Assembly (NCBI RefSeq): GCF_003710905.1
Contig: NZ_RHHV01000010.1
Location: forward strand, 186,001 to 250,000
Reading direction: 5' to 3'
DNA: 64,000 nucleotides
Origin: Brevibacillus parabrevis
GTDB taxonomy: Bacteria > Bacillota > Bacilli > Brevibacillales > Brevibacillaceae
The notes below the pieces were generated by a model. That model was not told where the DNA came from. It was given only the letters and a program-made list of their open reading frames with translations, and did no database searches. Each line of letters opens with the position of its first letter. Position 1 is the stretch's first letter. Shown in pieces: positions 26,837-35,425 of this stretch. The translations under genes were made by a program, and so were the position numbers.

Positions 26837-27301
26837 TCATTTTATAAACTTGAGCTGGCTTGAAACTGTACCAAGGTGAATCCCTTCGTGAACCAGAGCA
26901 AAGTTGAACAGCTCGCCTGCCGTATCGAATTGGAATGGCCCCATGACATACGGCGATTTCAATGGTGCATCGAGCAGCTCAGGCGTCAGCTCGGATAGCC
27001 GGGAAAGCTGCATCGTCAGCAATTGAAGCAATTCTTCCTTGCTCGGGGGAGCTGTCGTCCATGAAGCTGGCTTCGTACCGGACGTAAACAGCGCTTCATA
27101 CTGATCCGGAATCAAGGATGGAGAATCGAAACAGAGCGTGGAGTACCGATCCATCCAAAAGATGATGTGACCGACATTCCAGCGGATTGTGTTGTGGAAG
27201 CCCATCGGTTGTATGTCGAGCTGCTCCTCGGAAATGGCTTGAACCTGACCAATGACAACCTGACGAAGTACGTTAGCAGTGTGGATAATGGTTTGACTCA
27301 T
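26837..27301 (-). CDS. DinB-superfamily protein
   Basis: A 154-residue four-helix protein from ATG 27301 after AAGGAGG. Metal-ligand histidines of the DinB/YfiT fold are visible: RWNVGHIIFWMD in helix 2 and FALVHEGIHLGT near the C-terminus. Members are thiol-transferases or metal-dependent hydrolases of unknown substrate. Divergent from the LysR gene (208 bp between). Confidence 0.85.
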   Translation of the reverse strand: MSQTIIHTANVLRQVVIGQVQAISEEQLDIQPMGFHNTIRWNVGHIIFWMDRYSTLCFDSPSLIPDQYEALFTSGTKPASWTTAPPSKEELLQLLTMQLSRLSELTPELLDAPLKSPYVMGPFQFDTAGELFNFALVHEGIHLGTVSSQLKFIK

Positions 27302-27509
27302 AAGATCATGCCTCCTTTTTTGTTGCTGCTCTCTTAATGCAAGTGTAGCTCTCCCCTGAATACGCAACAATCACACGATTCCGATGCAATTGATCGGTCT
27401 CACTAATCGATCGATTACCGATTCGTGCAAATCATCCATATAGTGGGTATACTGTAAAGGAGTCATTCGCTTCTAAGACGTGCAAAAAATGGAAAAGGGG
27501 CATGACGGT

Positions 27510-28421
27510 ATGGAACTTAGACAACTCCAGTATTTTGCTGCCATCTGCAAGGAGATGCACTTCTCCAAAGCGGCAGAAAATCTCTGTACGACTCAGTCGA
27601 ACCTCAGTCAACAAATTAAGTTTTTGGAAAATGAACTGGGACTTCCGCTATTTGATCGCATTGGGAGACGGATTGCTTTAACTGATGCGGGGCAAATTCT
27701 TTTGGAGCAGAGCAAGATCATCTTCGAACGCATTGACTACATTCAGGGGGCCATTGCGGACTTAAAGAAGGTAGATGGTGGCAAGCTGGATATCGGGATT
27801 CTTCCTGGTGACGGAGACCTTTTGTTTGACGCCCTTCTTATCGACTTTCATCGCTCGTACCCGAAGTTGTCGATTAAAGTCACGGAGTCGACAGATGTGT
27901 ACGAACAGGTTGTCGACGGTATCCGGGATCTTGGCGTTACCACAACTCCTGACAAACCTGATGATCGTATCACCGTTATACCGCTGTTTCATGAGGAGTT
28001 CGTCTTGGCACTACGCTCGGATCACCCCGTTGCGAAAGCGAAAGCCATTCCCTTCGAGCAATTGCAGAATATGAAGCTGGTCATGTTCGGTTCGGAACAT
28101 CAAATTTCAAAGGTCATTAATGCCTGCTGCCAGCAAAAGGGGATCAAGATCGATAGCCCGATTGTAACCTCCACCCTTTCGACATTGCTATCCTTGGTCG
28201 AGCAAGGCGTAGGAGCTTGCATTCTCCCCCGCTTGTTAGTGGACAATCTCAATCGCGATACGATCACCGCCGTCACCCTTTTGAACCCTACGCCAAGCCA
28301 GGATATTTGTATCATCTACCATGCGGACAGGTTTATGGGGAAAGCGGCCAAATTGTTCATCGAGGTACTGGAGTCTTATATTCAGAGAGTCATGGAAAAC
28401 AGCAACCGATCGTTAGGCTGA
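27510..28421 (+). CDS. LysR-family transcriptional regulator
   Basis: A 303-residue protein: N-terminal winged HTH (MELRQLQYFAAICKEMHFSKAAENL; TTQSNLSQQIKFLE) and a C-terminal periplasmic-binding-like effector domain. Start ATG 27510 after AAAGGGGCATGACGG. It is divergent from the DinB and NTF2-like genes, its likely targets; the effector is unknown. Confidence 0.92.
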   Translation: MELRQLQYFAAICKEMHFSKAAENLCTTQSNLSQQIKFLENELGLPLFDRIGRRIALTDAGQILLEQSKIIFERIDYIQGAIADLKKVDGGKLDIGILPGDGDLLFDALLIDFHRSYPKLSIKVTESTDVYEQVVDGIRDLGVTTTPDKPDDRITVIPLFHEEFVLALRSDHPVAKAKAIPFEQLQNMKLVMFGSEHQISKVINACCQQKGIKIDSPIVTSTLSTLLSLVEQGVGACILPRLLVDNLNRDTITAVTLLNPTPSQDICIIYHADRFMGKAAKLFIEVLESYIQRVMENSNRSLG

Positions 28422-28487
28422 ACGTAGTTGACAGCATTAGATTCCTAAAAAGCGTTTCTATACGAAATAAATGCCCAATCCAACACA

Positions 28488-28534
28488 TAAAGCCTCAAAC
28501 ATATTAGATGTACACAATATGTTTGAGGCTTTCA
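28488..28534 (+). terminator. Terminator after the LysR gene
   Basis: Perfect 16-bp stem AAGCCTCAAACATATT / AATATGTTTGAGGCTT around a ten-base loop with a T-containing tail; symmetric enough to work on both strands. Confidence 0.8.
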
Positions 28535-28600
28535 TTTATATAGTTTTCTTAAATTAGGTGTTGATCATTTTCAGTTGAAAACTTTATTTTCTCAGAACAA

Positions 28601-28709
28601 CTGGCATCTTGCGGGGAAGCTTGGAAAGCCCTGCCGCTTGTTTCTCCTGTTTCCTCGGCCAGCGTTTAGCTTTGGGCGGAGTGGGATTTTTGAAAGTTGA
28701 TTAGGGGGG
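28601..28709. repeat. Non-coding repeat, copy 1 (without hairpin insert)
   Basis: Starts CTGGCATCTTGCGGGGAAGC and continues GGAAAGCCCTGCCGCTTG, then a pyrimidine-rich arm and TGGGATTTTTGA. It aligns almost throughout with 28782-28810 joined to 28931-29009. No open frame or ribosome binding site supports coding. Confidence 0.8.
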
Positions 28710-28781
28710 CAAGTTTAAGTGCGGCTGTTAATCGGTGCTGTAGTGGAGGGAGAGGAAACAGGAGAAACCGCTGCAGGACGA

Positions 28782-29009
28782 CTGGCCTCTAGCAGGGAAG
28801 CTTGGAAAGCTCGTCTCCGGTAAAAAAGGAAAACCGCGACAAAAGCAGATGGCTTATGGAAGCGAAATCAAGTTGCTGCTTAAAGGCGTGTTTTCCTTTT
28901 TTGGCTCCGACTGGGTAGGAGTCCGAAAGCCCTGCCGCTTGTTTCTCCTGTTTCCTTGGTCAACGTTAGGCTTTGGTCGGATTGGGATTTTTGAGAGTTG
29001 ATCGGGGGG
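28782..29009. repeat. Non-coding repeat, copy 2 (with 120-bp hairpin insert)
   Basis: Same unit as 28601-28709 but interrupted after GGAAAGC by 28811-28930. The arms GGAAACAGGAGAAAC (28754-28768) and GTTTCTCCTGTTTCC (28941-28955) are inverted repeats that enclose the insert, so copy 2 forms a nested palindrome of about 200 bp. Confidence 0.8.
28811..28930. repeat. 120-bp palindromic insert flanked by GAAAGC repeats
   Basis: GAAAGC occurs at 28805-28810 and 28925-28930. Between them lies a hairpin with arms GGTAAAAAAGGAAAAC and GTTTTCCTTTTTTGGC and an inner AAGCAG / CTGCTT pair. The segment is absent from the first repeat copy at the equivalent point (28629/28630). CCGCGACAAAAGCAG within it recurs with one mismatch on the minus strand of the palindrome at 29364-29378. 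Confidence 0.8.
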
Positions 29010-29130
29010 AAATCCAGTTCGGCTAATGAACGATCTTTTGCATGGATGAGGTGCATTCAGCAATTGACTTCAAGAAAAAACTTAAACATTTTTTCATGTC
29101 TTTTTGAAACATACGTTGAACTCTCCAGCT

Positions 29131-29680
29131 CTTTCCTTGCCACAGCAAAAGTACCGATGAAGCGGACTACAAAGGGTCAGCCCAAGCAAGCTTTTTAGCA
29201 TTTGGTATTTTCTTTTCTTTAAAACCCGCGCGACCACCACCACCAGCCGCTGACGAGGAAAGAGACGAAATGCGCGAAAGCTCTTTGGGATACCGACCGA
29301 GGTTCCGAGGAAAAAGCGAAACATGGTTTTAAGCGTCAACGTGCCCCCGCATCTGTGAGCGAGCTGCTTTTGACGCGGTTTCGCTTTTTCCCCGGAGCCG
29401 TGCAGTCGAGACCCACAGGGGGTATCCCAAGAAGCTACAGCGATTCGTCTCTTTCCTCGCCCCAGCAAAAGTACCGATGACGCATTCTACAAAGCGGCGC
29501 CCCAGCAAGCTTCCTGCATTCAATCTTTCTTCGCCGCAGCAAAAGTACCTACCGATGACGCGTTCTACAAAGCGTCACCCAAACAAGCTTCCTGCATTCA
29601 ATCTTTCCCTGCCACAGCAAAAAGTACCTACCGATAACGCAATCTCCCAAGCGTCACCCCAAGCAAGCTTTCTGTCATTC
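29131..29680. repeat. Tandem units of about 75 bp, split by a palindrome
   Basis: Four units begin near 29131, 29451, 29525 and 29603; each carries CTTTCCTTGCCACAGCAAAA-like sequence, AGTACC...CCGATGA(C/A)GC, TACAAAGCG and CAAGCAAGCTT. Units 2-4 are adjacent (74 and 78 bp periods); unit 1 is separated from unit 2 by the 204-bp palindrome. The small open frame across the units is a by-product of the repeat and has no ribosome binding site. Confidence 0.75.
29255..29458. repeat. 204-bp imperfect palindrome
   Basis: Terminal arms GAGGAAAGAGACGAA (29255-29269) and TTCGTCTCTTTCCTC (29444-29458) are perfectly complementary; TTGGGATACC (29285-29294) pairs with 29421-29430 and GGAAAAAGCGAAAC (29309-29322) with 29378-29391. 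A transcript of either strand would fold into one long stem. The core shares the CCGCGTCAAAAGCAG motif with the insert at 28811-28930. Confidence 0.8.
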
Positions 29681-29827
29681 CGCATTTTCCTCAAAATTCC
29701 CCCCGGAAGTACCGATAACCTAAAAACATACCGCAGCTTCTTCCAAGCTATTTCACCTGTGTCTCCCGTCCATATGTCTAATTGAAAGACTTGAAAATTT
29801 TTCATGTAGAATTACGTCGAATCACGC

Positions 29828-29833
29828 TATAAT
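29828..29833 (+). promoter_or_regulatory. Probable -10 box before the HD-GYP gene
   Basis: Consensus TATAAT 33 bp upstream of the ATG at 29866; the -35 region is weak. Confidence 0.4.
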
Positions 29834-29865
29834 AGGGATACTCTGATGAAAGGCGAAGGTTGGAA

Positions 29866-30960
29866 ATGAGACTGAAATCCATTCAAAAATGCCAGCCGGG
29901 CGACAAGCTTGCCCGTTCCATCTATGCAGAAAACGGAACGGTACTCGTTGGGGCGGGAGTTGAACTGACCCAGCGAATGATCGGACGCCTCATGAGCAAG
30001 AACATCAACAGCCTGTACATACAAGATGAACGCACGGACGATATCATGGTGGATACAGTCATTTCCGAGGGCACGCGCAGACAGGCGATGTCCATTATTC
30101 ACGATACGTTTCGCAGTGTCCAGGAGGTACCGCAAAAATGGCAGCAGCTGTTCACGGACAAGAACCTGGGCCGTCAGCTCAGACAGGTCATGGCTGCGGT
30201 AGCCGACGAGCTGAAAGGCAGCAAATCGGCGATCAACCTGTTGGCGGATGCCTGCGCCTTCGATAATTATATTTTCAGCCATTCCTTTAACGTCGCCCTC
30301 TACAGTACGGCTCTGGCGATTAATACAGGCTGTACAGAGCGGGAGATTCTCGATGTGTCTATTGGCGGCATGCTTCACGATATCGGGAAAGTGCAAATTC
30401 CGGACACGATTTTGAAAAAGCCGGGCCGCCTGACGCCAGAAGAGTTTGAAGTGATGAAAAAACATACCGAAATCGGTTTTGAAATGCTGCGCAGGCAAGA
30501 CGACATCCCGTTGCTTGCTGCCCACTGCGCTTTTCAGCACCACGAGCGCTGGGACGGGTCCGGATATCCGCGCCATCTGAAGCAAGACCAAATTCACCCG
30601 TTCGGTCGCCTGATGGCGGTAGCGGATGTATTCGACGCCTTGACTTCCGATCGCATCTATCGCCGGGGAATGCTGCCCCACGAAGCGATGGAAGTGCTCT
30701 ATTCCGGCTCGGGAAGACTGTTTGACCAGTTTTATGTAGAAGCGCTGCGCGACACCATCGCTCTGTACCCGGTCGGGTTGAGCGTCACGCTCAATACAGG
30801 GGTGTCAGGCATCGTGATTGATTTCAACAAAGGCATGCCAAGCCGCCCGCTCATTCGCATTTTGGTCGATGAAGATGGGCAGGAGCTGGCACAGCCGTAT
30901 GAGTGCGACTTGTCTAAAATACTTTCGCTGATGATCGTCGCCTGCGGTGATCTCGTCTAG
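29866..30960 (+). CDS. HD-GYP domain c-di-GMP phosphodiesterase
   Basis: A 364-residue protein. The HD part has HSFNVALYS, GGMLHDIGK (HD pair) and later HHERWDGSGYP, i.e. the GYP signature, followed by RLMAVADVFDALTSDR. All metal and catalytic residues look intact, so it should hydrolyse cyclic di-GMP. The N-terminal 120 residues are a helical sensor-like region without a recognised domain or membrane segment. Convergent with corA (9 bp apart). Confidence 0.9.
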   Translation: MRLKSIQKCQPGDKLARSIYAENGTVLVGAGVELTQRMIGRLMSKNINSLYIQDERTDDIMVDTVISEGTRRQAMSIIHDTFRSVQEVPQKWQQLFTDKNLGRQLRQVMAAVADELKGSKSAINLLADACAFDNYIFSHSFNVALYSTALAINTGCTEREILDVSIGGMLHDIGKVQIPDTILKKPGRLTPEEFEVMKKHTEIGFEMLRRQDDIPLLAAHCAFQHHERWDGSGYPRHLKQDQIHPFGRLMAVADVFDALTSDRIYRRGMLPHEAMEVLYSGSGRLFDQFYVEALRDTIALYPVGLSVTLNTGVSGIVIDFNKGMPSRPLIRILVDEDGQELAQPYECDLSKILSLMIVACGDLV

Positions 30961-30969
30961 CCTGTTCGT

Positions 30970-31905
30970 TTACAGCCACTCTTTTTTCTTGAACAGGATG
31001 AACATCGTCAGCCCGATGAGCGCCATGCACCCGAGCACGACGTAATAGCCGTAGGGCGAATGCAGCTCTGGCATGAAGTCGAAGTTCATGCCGTAAATGC
31101 CCGTCACGATCGTGAGCGGCATGAAAATGGTGGTCAAAGCCGTAAACACGCGCATGATGTCGTTTGCCCGTCCGGCGAGGGCCGCCTGATAAGCTTCGCG
31201 CAAGTTCCCGATGAGGTCGCGGAATGTCTCGAAGTTTTCCACGATTTTACTCGCGTCCTCCCAAATATCGCCAAAGAACTTCCGCAGCTTCGGACGAATC
31301 AGCGGGAGTTCTTTTTTGTGCAGAGCGTCAATCAAATCGCGCTGCGGCAACAGCATTTTTCGCGCGTACAAAATCTCGCTTCGCAGCCCGATGATCTGTT
31401 CCAGGTGCGATTTGCGCGTCTTCATCAATATTTCCTCTTCCAGCGCTTCAATCAAGTCCTCGATTTTTTCCGTCACATCAAAATAACGATCGACAATTTG
31501 GTCAATCAGGTGATACAAAAACGTGTCCGGGTGATTCACTTCTTTTTCCCTGATAATCGGAAGCATGGAGGCAAATTCGGGAGCTTCCTGCTTCGTTACC
31601 GTAATAATCGCATGACTGCCGAAAAAAATATTGATCTCGCGCAAAAAAATATCCTGGTTGTGAAAAGCAATGCCGTTTAGCACGAGAAAATAATGATCGT
31701 CGTAAATTTGCAGCTTGGGCCGCTGTTCTTCTTCGTCGATACAGTCCTCGATTGCCAGAGGGTGGAGATCGTACAGCGGCTGTAAAATATCCAGATCAAA
31801 CGGAGAAGCGTCAATCCAAAAAAAGCCTTGTCCGGGTGCTTGGGTAGCGTCCTCTATGTCATCGATCTGCGTGATGATCCCGTTTTCGATCAGTCGTATC
31901 TTCAT
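30970..31905 (-). CDS. corA: CorA-family Mg2+ transporter
   Basis: A 311-residue protein with a long soluble N-terminal funnel domain (about 1-245), two C-terminal helices and the selectivity motif GMN in GIYGMNF between them, followed by the basic tail KKKEWL. It forms a pentameric Mg2+ (or Co2+/Ni2+) channel. ATG 31905 follows GGCAGGAGATGCGAAC. A small overlapping frame precedes it. Confidence 0.93.
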   Translation of the reverse strand: MKIRLIENGIITQIDDIEDATQAPGQGFFWIDASPFDLDILQPLYDLHPLAIEDCIDEEEQRPKLQIYDDHYFLVLNGIAFHNQDIFLREINIFFGSHAIITVTKQEAPEFASMLPIIREKEVNHPDTFLYHLIDQIVDRYFDVTEKIEDLIEALEEEILMKTRKSHLEQIIGLRSEILYARKMLLPQRDLIDALHKKELPLIRPKLRKFFGDIWEDASKIVENFETFRDLIGNLREAYQAALAGRANDIMRVFTALTTIFMPLTIVTGIYGMNFDFMPELHSPYGYYVVLGCMALIGLTMFILFKKKEWL

Positions 31906-32044
31906 GTTCGCATCTCCTGCCAGTAGATTGAGAGGTCGGCGGCAGACGCGGCAAAATCCGTGTGAGAATCAGCTCATAAGCCGTGCGCAGCGCTTCGCGG
32001 CTGGGCGGAGCCTGTGCGACCCGCCGTTTTTCTGGCGTACTCAC
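31859..32044 (-). CDS. Possible 61-residue protein overlapping corA start
   Basis: From GTG 32044, ten bases after AGGAGG, a frame of 61 codons encodes a basic protein with one amphipathic helix (REALRTAYELILTRIL) and overlaps the first 47 bp of corA. Codon choice in the first 40 codons looks normal for this genome. No family recognised. It could be a small regulator co-translated with corA or a leader that influences it. Confidence 0.4.
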   Translation of the reverse strand: MSTPEKRRVAQAPPSREALRTAYELILTRILPRLPPTSQSTGRRCEHEDTTDRKRDHHADR

Positions 32045-32260
32045 GCTTGCATCGCCTCCTGATTGGACTGTCATTCTCATACGTATGAAAACATGCTCGT
32101 CTGCTTGCCTAAACGGTCAACATTCTTGGAATAGTGTACCGCACTTTCCATAAATTCATCTAGCCATTTTGACCAGCCGATGCGCGCAACAAAAAGGCAT
32201 GGCAGCACAGCTTTTTTTGCATACTACGCCTAAGGTTCAAAAAAGCAAAGGTGGATGGAT

Positions 32261-33049
32261 ATGGACAAAAGAAAACGATTTGGCTGGGCAGTCATTTTGG
32301 CCTGTGTATTGATCGCGGGAGGAGCGGGGCCTGCTCTGGCAGAGGAAGTGCGCCAGCCTCAGCAGCAACCAGGCGTTTTTGAGGAAATCCAGATCAAAAG
32401 ACAGGACGTGACCGGAGACGGAAAGCCGGATGTCGTGACGCTGCTCGGTCAACGCTTTGCTGCGGACAGCCCGTATTTTGAAAAGCTGAAGGTCATGGTC
32501 CAAGATCCGGTCGCGAAAAAGACGACCTTTTTCACGACGGCGTATGGCGGTTATCAGCCGGACATGGCCTTTTGCGATTTTATCGGAAACGGCACCAAAC
32601 AAATTTTGGTGCAAGCGCCTACGGGCGGAAGCGGGGGAACGTCCGACTTTTATTTGTTCAGCAACAAGGACAACAAGCCTGTTGTGCTGCCCGTGCCGCA
32701 GCCTTTGACGATTTCCGGTTCGTATCAGGACAACTACAAGGTTCCGATTTTGATCAAAGAGACGAACCAGACCACGGTTCTCGATTTGTCCGATCGCAAA
32801 AAAATATACGAAGAAAACGGCGTTTACAAAAACGGCAAGCTGGTGACGCCCACAGACGTGATGCCGAACAGCTTCAGCGTGCTTGCGCCTGTCGACGAAA
32901 ACCGCGATGGCATCTGCGAGCTGAAAGGTGTGCAGCGGGTGAGCGGTGTCGCGAATGCTGACACGATTGCCTACGTCGAGTCGCTTTGGAAATGGGACAA
33001 GACGAGCTGGAAGCTGCAAAAAGCGGAAGTGAAGAAAGCAGAGATGTAA
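32261..33049 (+). CDS. Secreted protein with FG-GAP/VCBS-like features
   Basis: A 262-residue protein with a clear signal peptide (cleavage near ALAEEV) and calcium-loop-like DxDGxxD motifs (DVTGDGKPDVV near residue 50 and DENRDGICEL near 220), as in proteins with repeat-in-toxin-free FG-GAP or dockerin-like loops. The rest is beta-rich. Exact family not recognised; extracellular. ATG 32261 is preferred to 32255 because AAGGTGG is adjacent to the latter. A terminator follows. Confidence 0.8.
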   Translation: MDKRKRFGWAVILACVLIAGGAGPALAEEVRQPQQQPGVFEEIQIKRQDVTGDGKPDVVTLLGQRFAADSPYFEKLKVMVQDPVAKKTTFFTTAYGGYQPDMAFCDFIGNGTKQILVQAPTGGSGGTSDFYLFSNKDNKPVVLPVPQPLTISGSYQDNYKVPILIKETNQTTVLDLSDRKKIYEENGVYKNGKLVTPTDVMPNSFSVLAPVDENRDGICELKGVQRVSGVANADTIAYVESLWKWDKTSWKLQKAEVKKAEM

Positions 33050-33052
33050 AAA

Positions 33053-33098
33053 TGAGGGCGCCGACTTCCCGTTCGGAAGCGCGGTTGCCCTCTTTTCT
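33053..33098 (+). terminator. Terminator after the secreted protein gene
   Basis: GAGGGCG ... TGCCCTC outer stem with inner CTTCC / GGAAG pairing, followed by TTTTCTT. Confidence 0.75.
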
Positions 33099-33109
33099 TG
33101 CTCATTTGG

Positions 33110-33139
33110 TTTACACTCTAGATCAAACGGGTATATAAT
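33110..33139 (+). promoter_or_regulatory. Sigma-A promoter of hemAT
   Basis: TTTACA (33110-33115) and TATAAT (33134-33139) with 18-bp spacing, about 90 bp before the hemAT start. Confidence 0.65.
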
Positions 33140-33230
33140 TGAAAGGATATGCCAATTGGAAATAATTCGTTTACTCTACCTAATATGGTAATTCCAGCCA
33201 TTTTTTAATCGGTCAAAAGGAGTTCGGCGT

Positions 33231-34547
33231 ATGAGTACATGTCCATTTTCCAGCCTGTTTGGATTAAAAGGAAAAGCCAAAAAGGAGTCGTTTTTCCAGG
33301 ATCACAAGGAACAAGGGAAGGTAAAGCTTCAAGGACAAAACACCCTCTCCAGGCAACTGGCTCTGATTCATCTGACAGAGGAGGACTTGTCGATCGTCAA
33401 AGCGCTTCAACCGCTCATCATTCAAAATATTGACAAAATTGTAGATTTCTTTTATTCGAATATCGAAACTGAGCCATTGCTCATGGACATTGTGGACAAG
33501 AACAGCACGATTCAAAGACTGAAAGGGACACTGACCCGGCACATCACCGAAATGTTCAATGGCTGTATAGATGCTGCTTACATCGAGCAGCGCAGCAAGA
33601 TTGCCATCATACATATGCGAATCGGACTGGAACCGAAATGGTACATGAGCGCGTTCCAAAATCTGCTCGTTTCGATTATGGACATCTTGAACAAGCATAT
33701 TGCCGACAAGAACGAGCTGATGGTGGCCCTTACGGCGGTGACCAAAATTCTCAACATCGAGCAGCAAATTGTGCTGGAAGAGTACGAGAACGAGCATGAG
33801 CGTGTTCGGCGTGCCGAGCAGGACAAAAAAGATGAGCTGCGGATCATGCTGACCAATTCCGCCCATGAGCTGGCAGCGGTATCGGAAGAAAACAGCGCGT
33901 CCGTCGAGCAGTTGACGGAGCAGTCGCGCGAGATGCTGCGCTATGCCGAAAACGGCACCGGATTTTCCAGCAAGGCGCAGGAGCTGTCCCGGGAGGGCAA
34001 GGAAAAGCTGGAAAAGCAGCAAGAACAGATGGGATTGATTCAGCAAAGCGTGAGGCAAATCTCCGGGGAAATGAACACGCTGGAGGACAATGCCGAAAAA
34101 ATTCGCGGGATCGTCGATGTGGTAACGGCGATAGCCGAGCAGACGAATCTGCTTGCCCTAAACGCTGCGATTGAGGCGGCGAGAGCGGGCGAACAGGGGC
34201 GAGGCTTTGCGGTCGTGGCCGACGAGGTGCGCAAGCTGGCGGAGCAGACGAAGAAGTCTGTCTTCGGCGTGCGGGAGCTGATTGAGAAAACGAACCAGCA
34301 AACAACAGTGCTGTCTTCGGTCGTTCTGGAAATTCAAGGGCTTGTTCAGTCGAGCAGCAAAATGACCGATGAGACGAACGCGTTTTTCGAAGGAATTATC
34401 GGCGCTGTAGCAGACAGCAAGGAGCAGAGCACGCACATTCAAAAAGAACTGGAAAACTTCTTCAAAGTCATGGAAGACATGAACCAGGCAGTGGCGCAAG
34501 TAGCCAGCTCTGCTGATGAGCTGTCCGAGATTACGGAAAATTTGTAG
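33231..34547 (+). CDS. hemAT: Haem-based aerotactic transducer HemAT
   Basis: A 438-residue soluble protein, the usual length of HemAT (about 430). Residues 30-190 form the sensor globin with the proximal haem ligand His128 in [13 protein letters not shown]. The C-terminal MCP hairpin carries the conserved tip [19 protein letters not shown] and [18 protein letters not shown]. It senses O2 and signals to CheA. It is a longer paralogue of the transducer at 6.8-7.7 kb. It has its own promoter and terminator. ATG 33231 follows AAAAGGAG. Confidence 0.95.
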   Translation: MSTCPFSSLFGLKGKAKKESFFQDHKEQGKVKLQGQNTLSRQLALIHLTEEDLSIVKALQPLIIQNIDKIVDFFYSNIETEPLLMDIVDKNSTIQRLKGTLTRHITEMFNGCIDAAYIEQRSKIAIIHMRIGLEPKWYMSAFQNLLVSIMDILNKHIADKNELMVALTAVTKILNIEQQIVLEEYENEHERVRRAEQDKKDELRIMLTNSAHELAAVSEENSASVEQLTEQSREMLRYAENGTGFSSKAQELSREGKEKLEKQQEQMGLIQQSVRQISGEMNTLEDNAEKIRGIVDVVTAIAEQTNLLALNAAIEAARAGEQGRGFAVVADEVRKLAEQTKKSVFGVRELIEKTNQQTTVLSSVVLEIQGLVQSSSKMTDETNAFFEGIIGAVADSKEQSTHIQKELENFFKVMEDMNQAVAQVASSADELSEITENL

Positions 34548-34552
34548 ACGCG

Positions 34553-34597
34553 AAAAACCAGTACGACCGCTCTTTTGGCGGTGTACTGGTTTTTTTG
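34553..34597 (+). terminator. Terminator after hemAT
   Basis: AAACCAGTAC..ACCGC pairs with GCGGT..GTACTGGTTT and is followed by T7. Confidence 0.9.
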
Positions 34598-34611
34598 TAA
34601 CTTTTCCAATC

Positions 34612-35091
34612 CTACGTGGGGGATTGGACGGCGCGGTACTGACGGGAGTTTTGCAGCGGGGGCGTATACACATTGAGCGAGAGGACAGGTCCGTCTGTGT
34701 TGTTGCGAATGGCGTGAATCTCGCCGGGAGCGACGTAATAGCAATCTCCTGCGCTGACATGCGTCGTTTGTGCCCGAAAAACTTCGTCTTCGCCGTCAGC
34801 CGGGAGGTAGACGACATTGGTGAGCGTGCCGGATATGACCCACTCCCAGCCAAACGAGTCGCCATGGTTGTGCGGGATGGACTCCTGCCTGGCAGGAAGA
34901 TGGATGAGAACGACCTCTACGTGAGGCGTGAGATACAAAATCTTGCGGCCATATGGAAGCTGTTCCGGTTGGGGAACGAGTGACGCGATATCGTCTGGGC
35001 AGAGCGCGAGTGAAGCGACAGCCTGCCTCAATTCGGTAGGACTGGGGCAAACAAGGGAGCCAAAGGCACGTTCCAATCGTTCCAGATTCAT
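34612..35091 (-). CDS. Cysteine dioxygenase (type I cupin)
   Basis: A 159-residue cupin from ATG 35091 after TGGAGG. Three iron-binding histidines fit cysteine dioxygenase: H74 and H76 (PHNHGDSFGWEW) and H126 (GEIHAIRN). The motif order and length match bacterial CDO such as YubC of Bacillus subtilis (about 160 residues). It oxidises cysteine to cysteine sulfinate. A different thiol dioxygenase substrate cannot be excluded. Confidence 0.88.
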   Translation of the reverse strand: MNLERLERAFGSLVCPSPTELRQAVASLALCPDDIASLVPQPEQLPYGRKILYLTPHVEVVLIHLPARQESIPHNHGDSFGWEWVISGTLTNVVYLPADGEDEVFRAQTTHVSAGDCYYVAPGEIHAIRNNTDGPVLSLNVYTPPLQNSRQYRAVQSPT

Positions 35092-35197
35092 GACAAACCT
35101 CCAGGGCAAAAAAGATCTTCCCCCTTACCATATGAAAGACAGAAGCAGTCTGACGTAGGAGAAGCGCCATTTTTTTGCGAAGGTTTTCCCGTTTTTC

Positions 35198-35226
35198 ATG
35201 ACAAGATAGGAGCGTCCCGTTATGAT
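35198..35226 (+). promoter_or_regulatory. Promoter of the MFS leader transcript
   Basis: ATGACA (35198-35203) and TATGAT (35221-35226) with 17-bp spacing. It predicts a 5' leader of about 190 nt before the MFS start, long enough for the leader peptide and two hairpins. Confidence 0.6.
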
Positions 35227-35339
35227 GAGAGTACGGCATGAGTTGCCGCACATAGACGGTTAAGGAACGGCCCCCGTCGAAAGTGACAGAACAAAAACGA
35301 GTCATGATTTTACACACTTACACACGAGGAGGCATGCGC

Positions 35340-35375
35340 ATGTCAACTGCCATAATCAGTGTACGCACCCCGTAG
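35340..35375 (+). CDS. 11-residue regulatory leader peptide
   Basis: GAGGAGG (35326-35332) is followed seven bases later by an ATG that opens MSTAIISVRTP and stops at TAG 35373-35375. An in-frame ATG at 35334 would add two residues but touches the ribosome binding site. Its end lies inside a hairpin that precedes the MFS gene. The strong ribosome binding site, tiny size and position are those of leader peptides for drug-inducible resistance genes. Confidence 0.7.
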   Translation: MSTAIISVRTP

Positions 35376-35417
35376 ATGGGGGCGTCAGTCTGAACCGCCT
35401 GTGATCAACAGGAGGTT
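35363..35417 (+). promoter_or_regulatory. Attenuator hairpins sequestering the MFS ribosome binding site
   Basis: Hairpin 1: ACGC(A)CCCC (35363-35371) with GGGGGCGT (35378-35385), overlapping the leader peptide stop. Hairpin 2: AACCGCCTGT (35393-35402) with ACAGGAGGTT (35408-35417), 9 pairs and one mismatch, burying the AGGAGG of the MFS gene. GTGTAC (35359-35364) can also pair with GTACAC (35420-35425) just before the start codon. No T run follows, so control is probably translational. Confidence 0.7.
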
Positions 35418-35425
35418 TGGTACAC

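Noticed and set aside
29131..29680. CRISPR array
   Set aside because: Units are adjacent with diverged sequence and no unique spacers of constant length; no cas genes.
28560..29700. Insertion sequence or prophage remnant
   Set aside because: No transposase, integrase or phage gene fragment could be read in any frame; a non-autonomous element remains possible.
29477..29785. 102-codon open frame across the tandem 75-bp units
   Set aside because: Its repeats only mirror the DNA repeat, periods are not all multiples of three, and there is no ribosome binding site.
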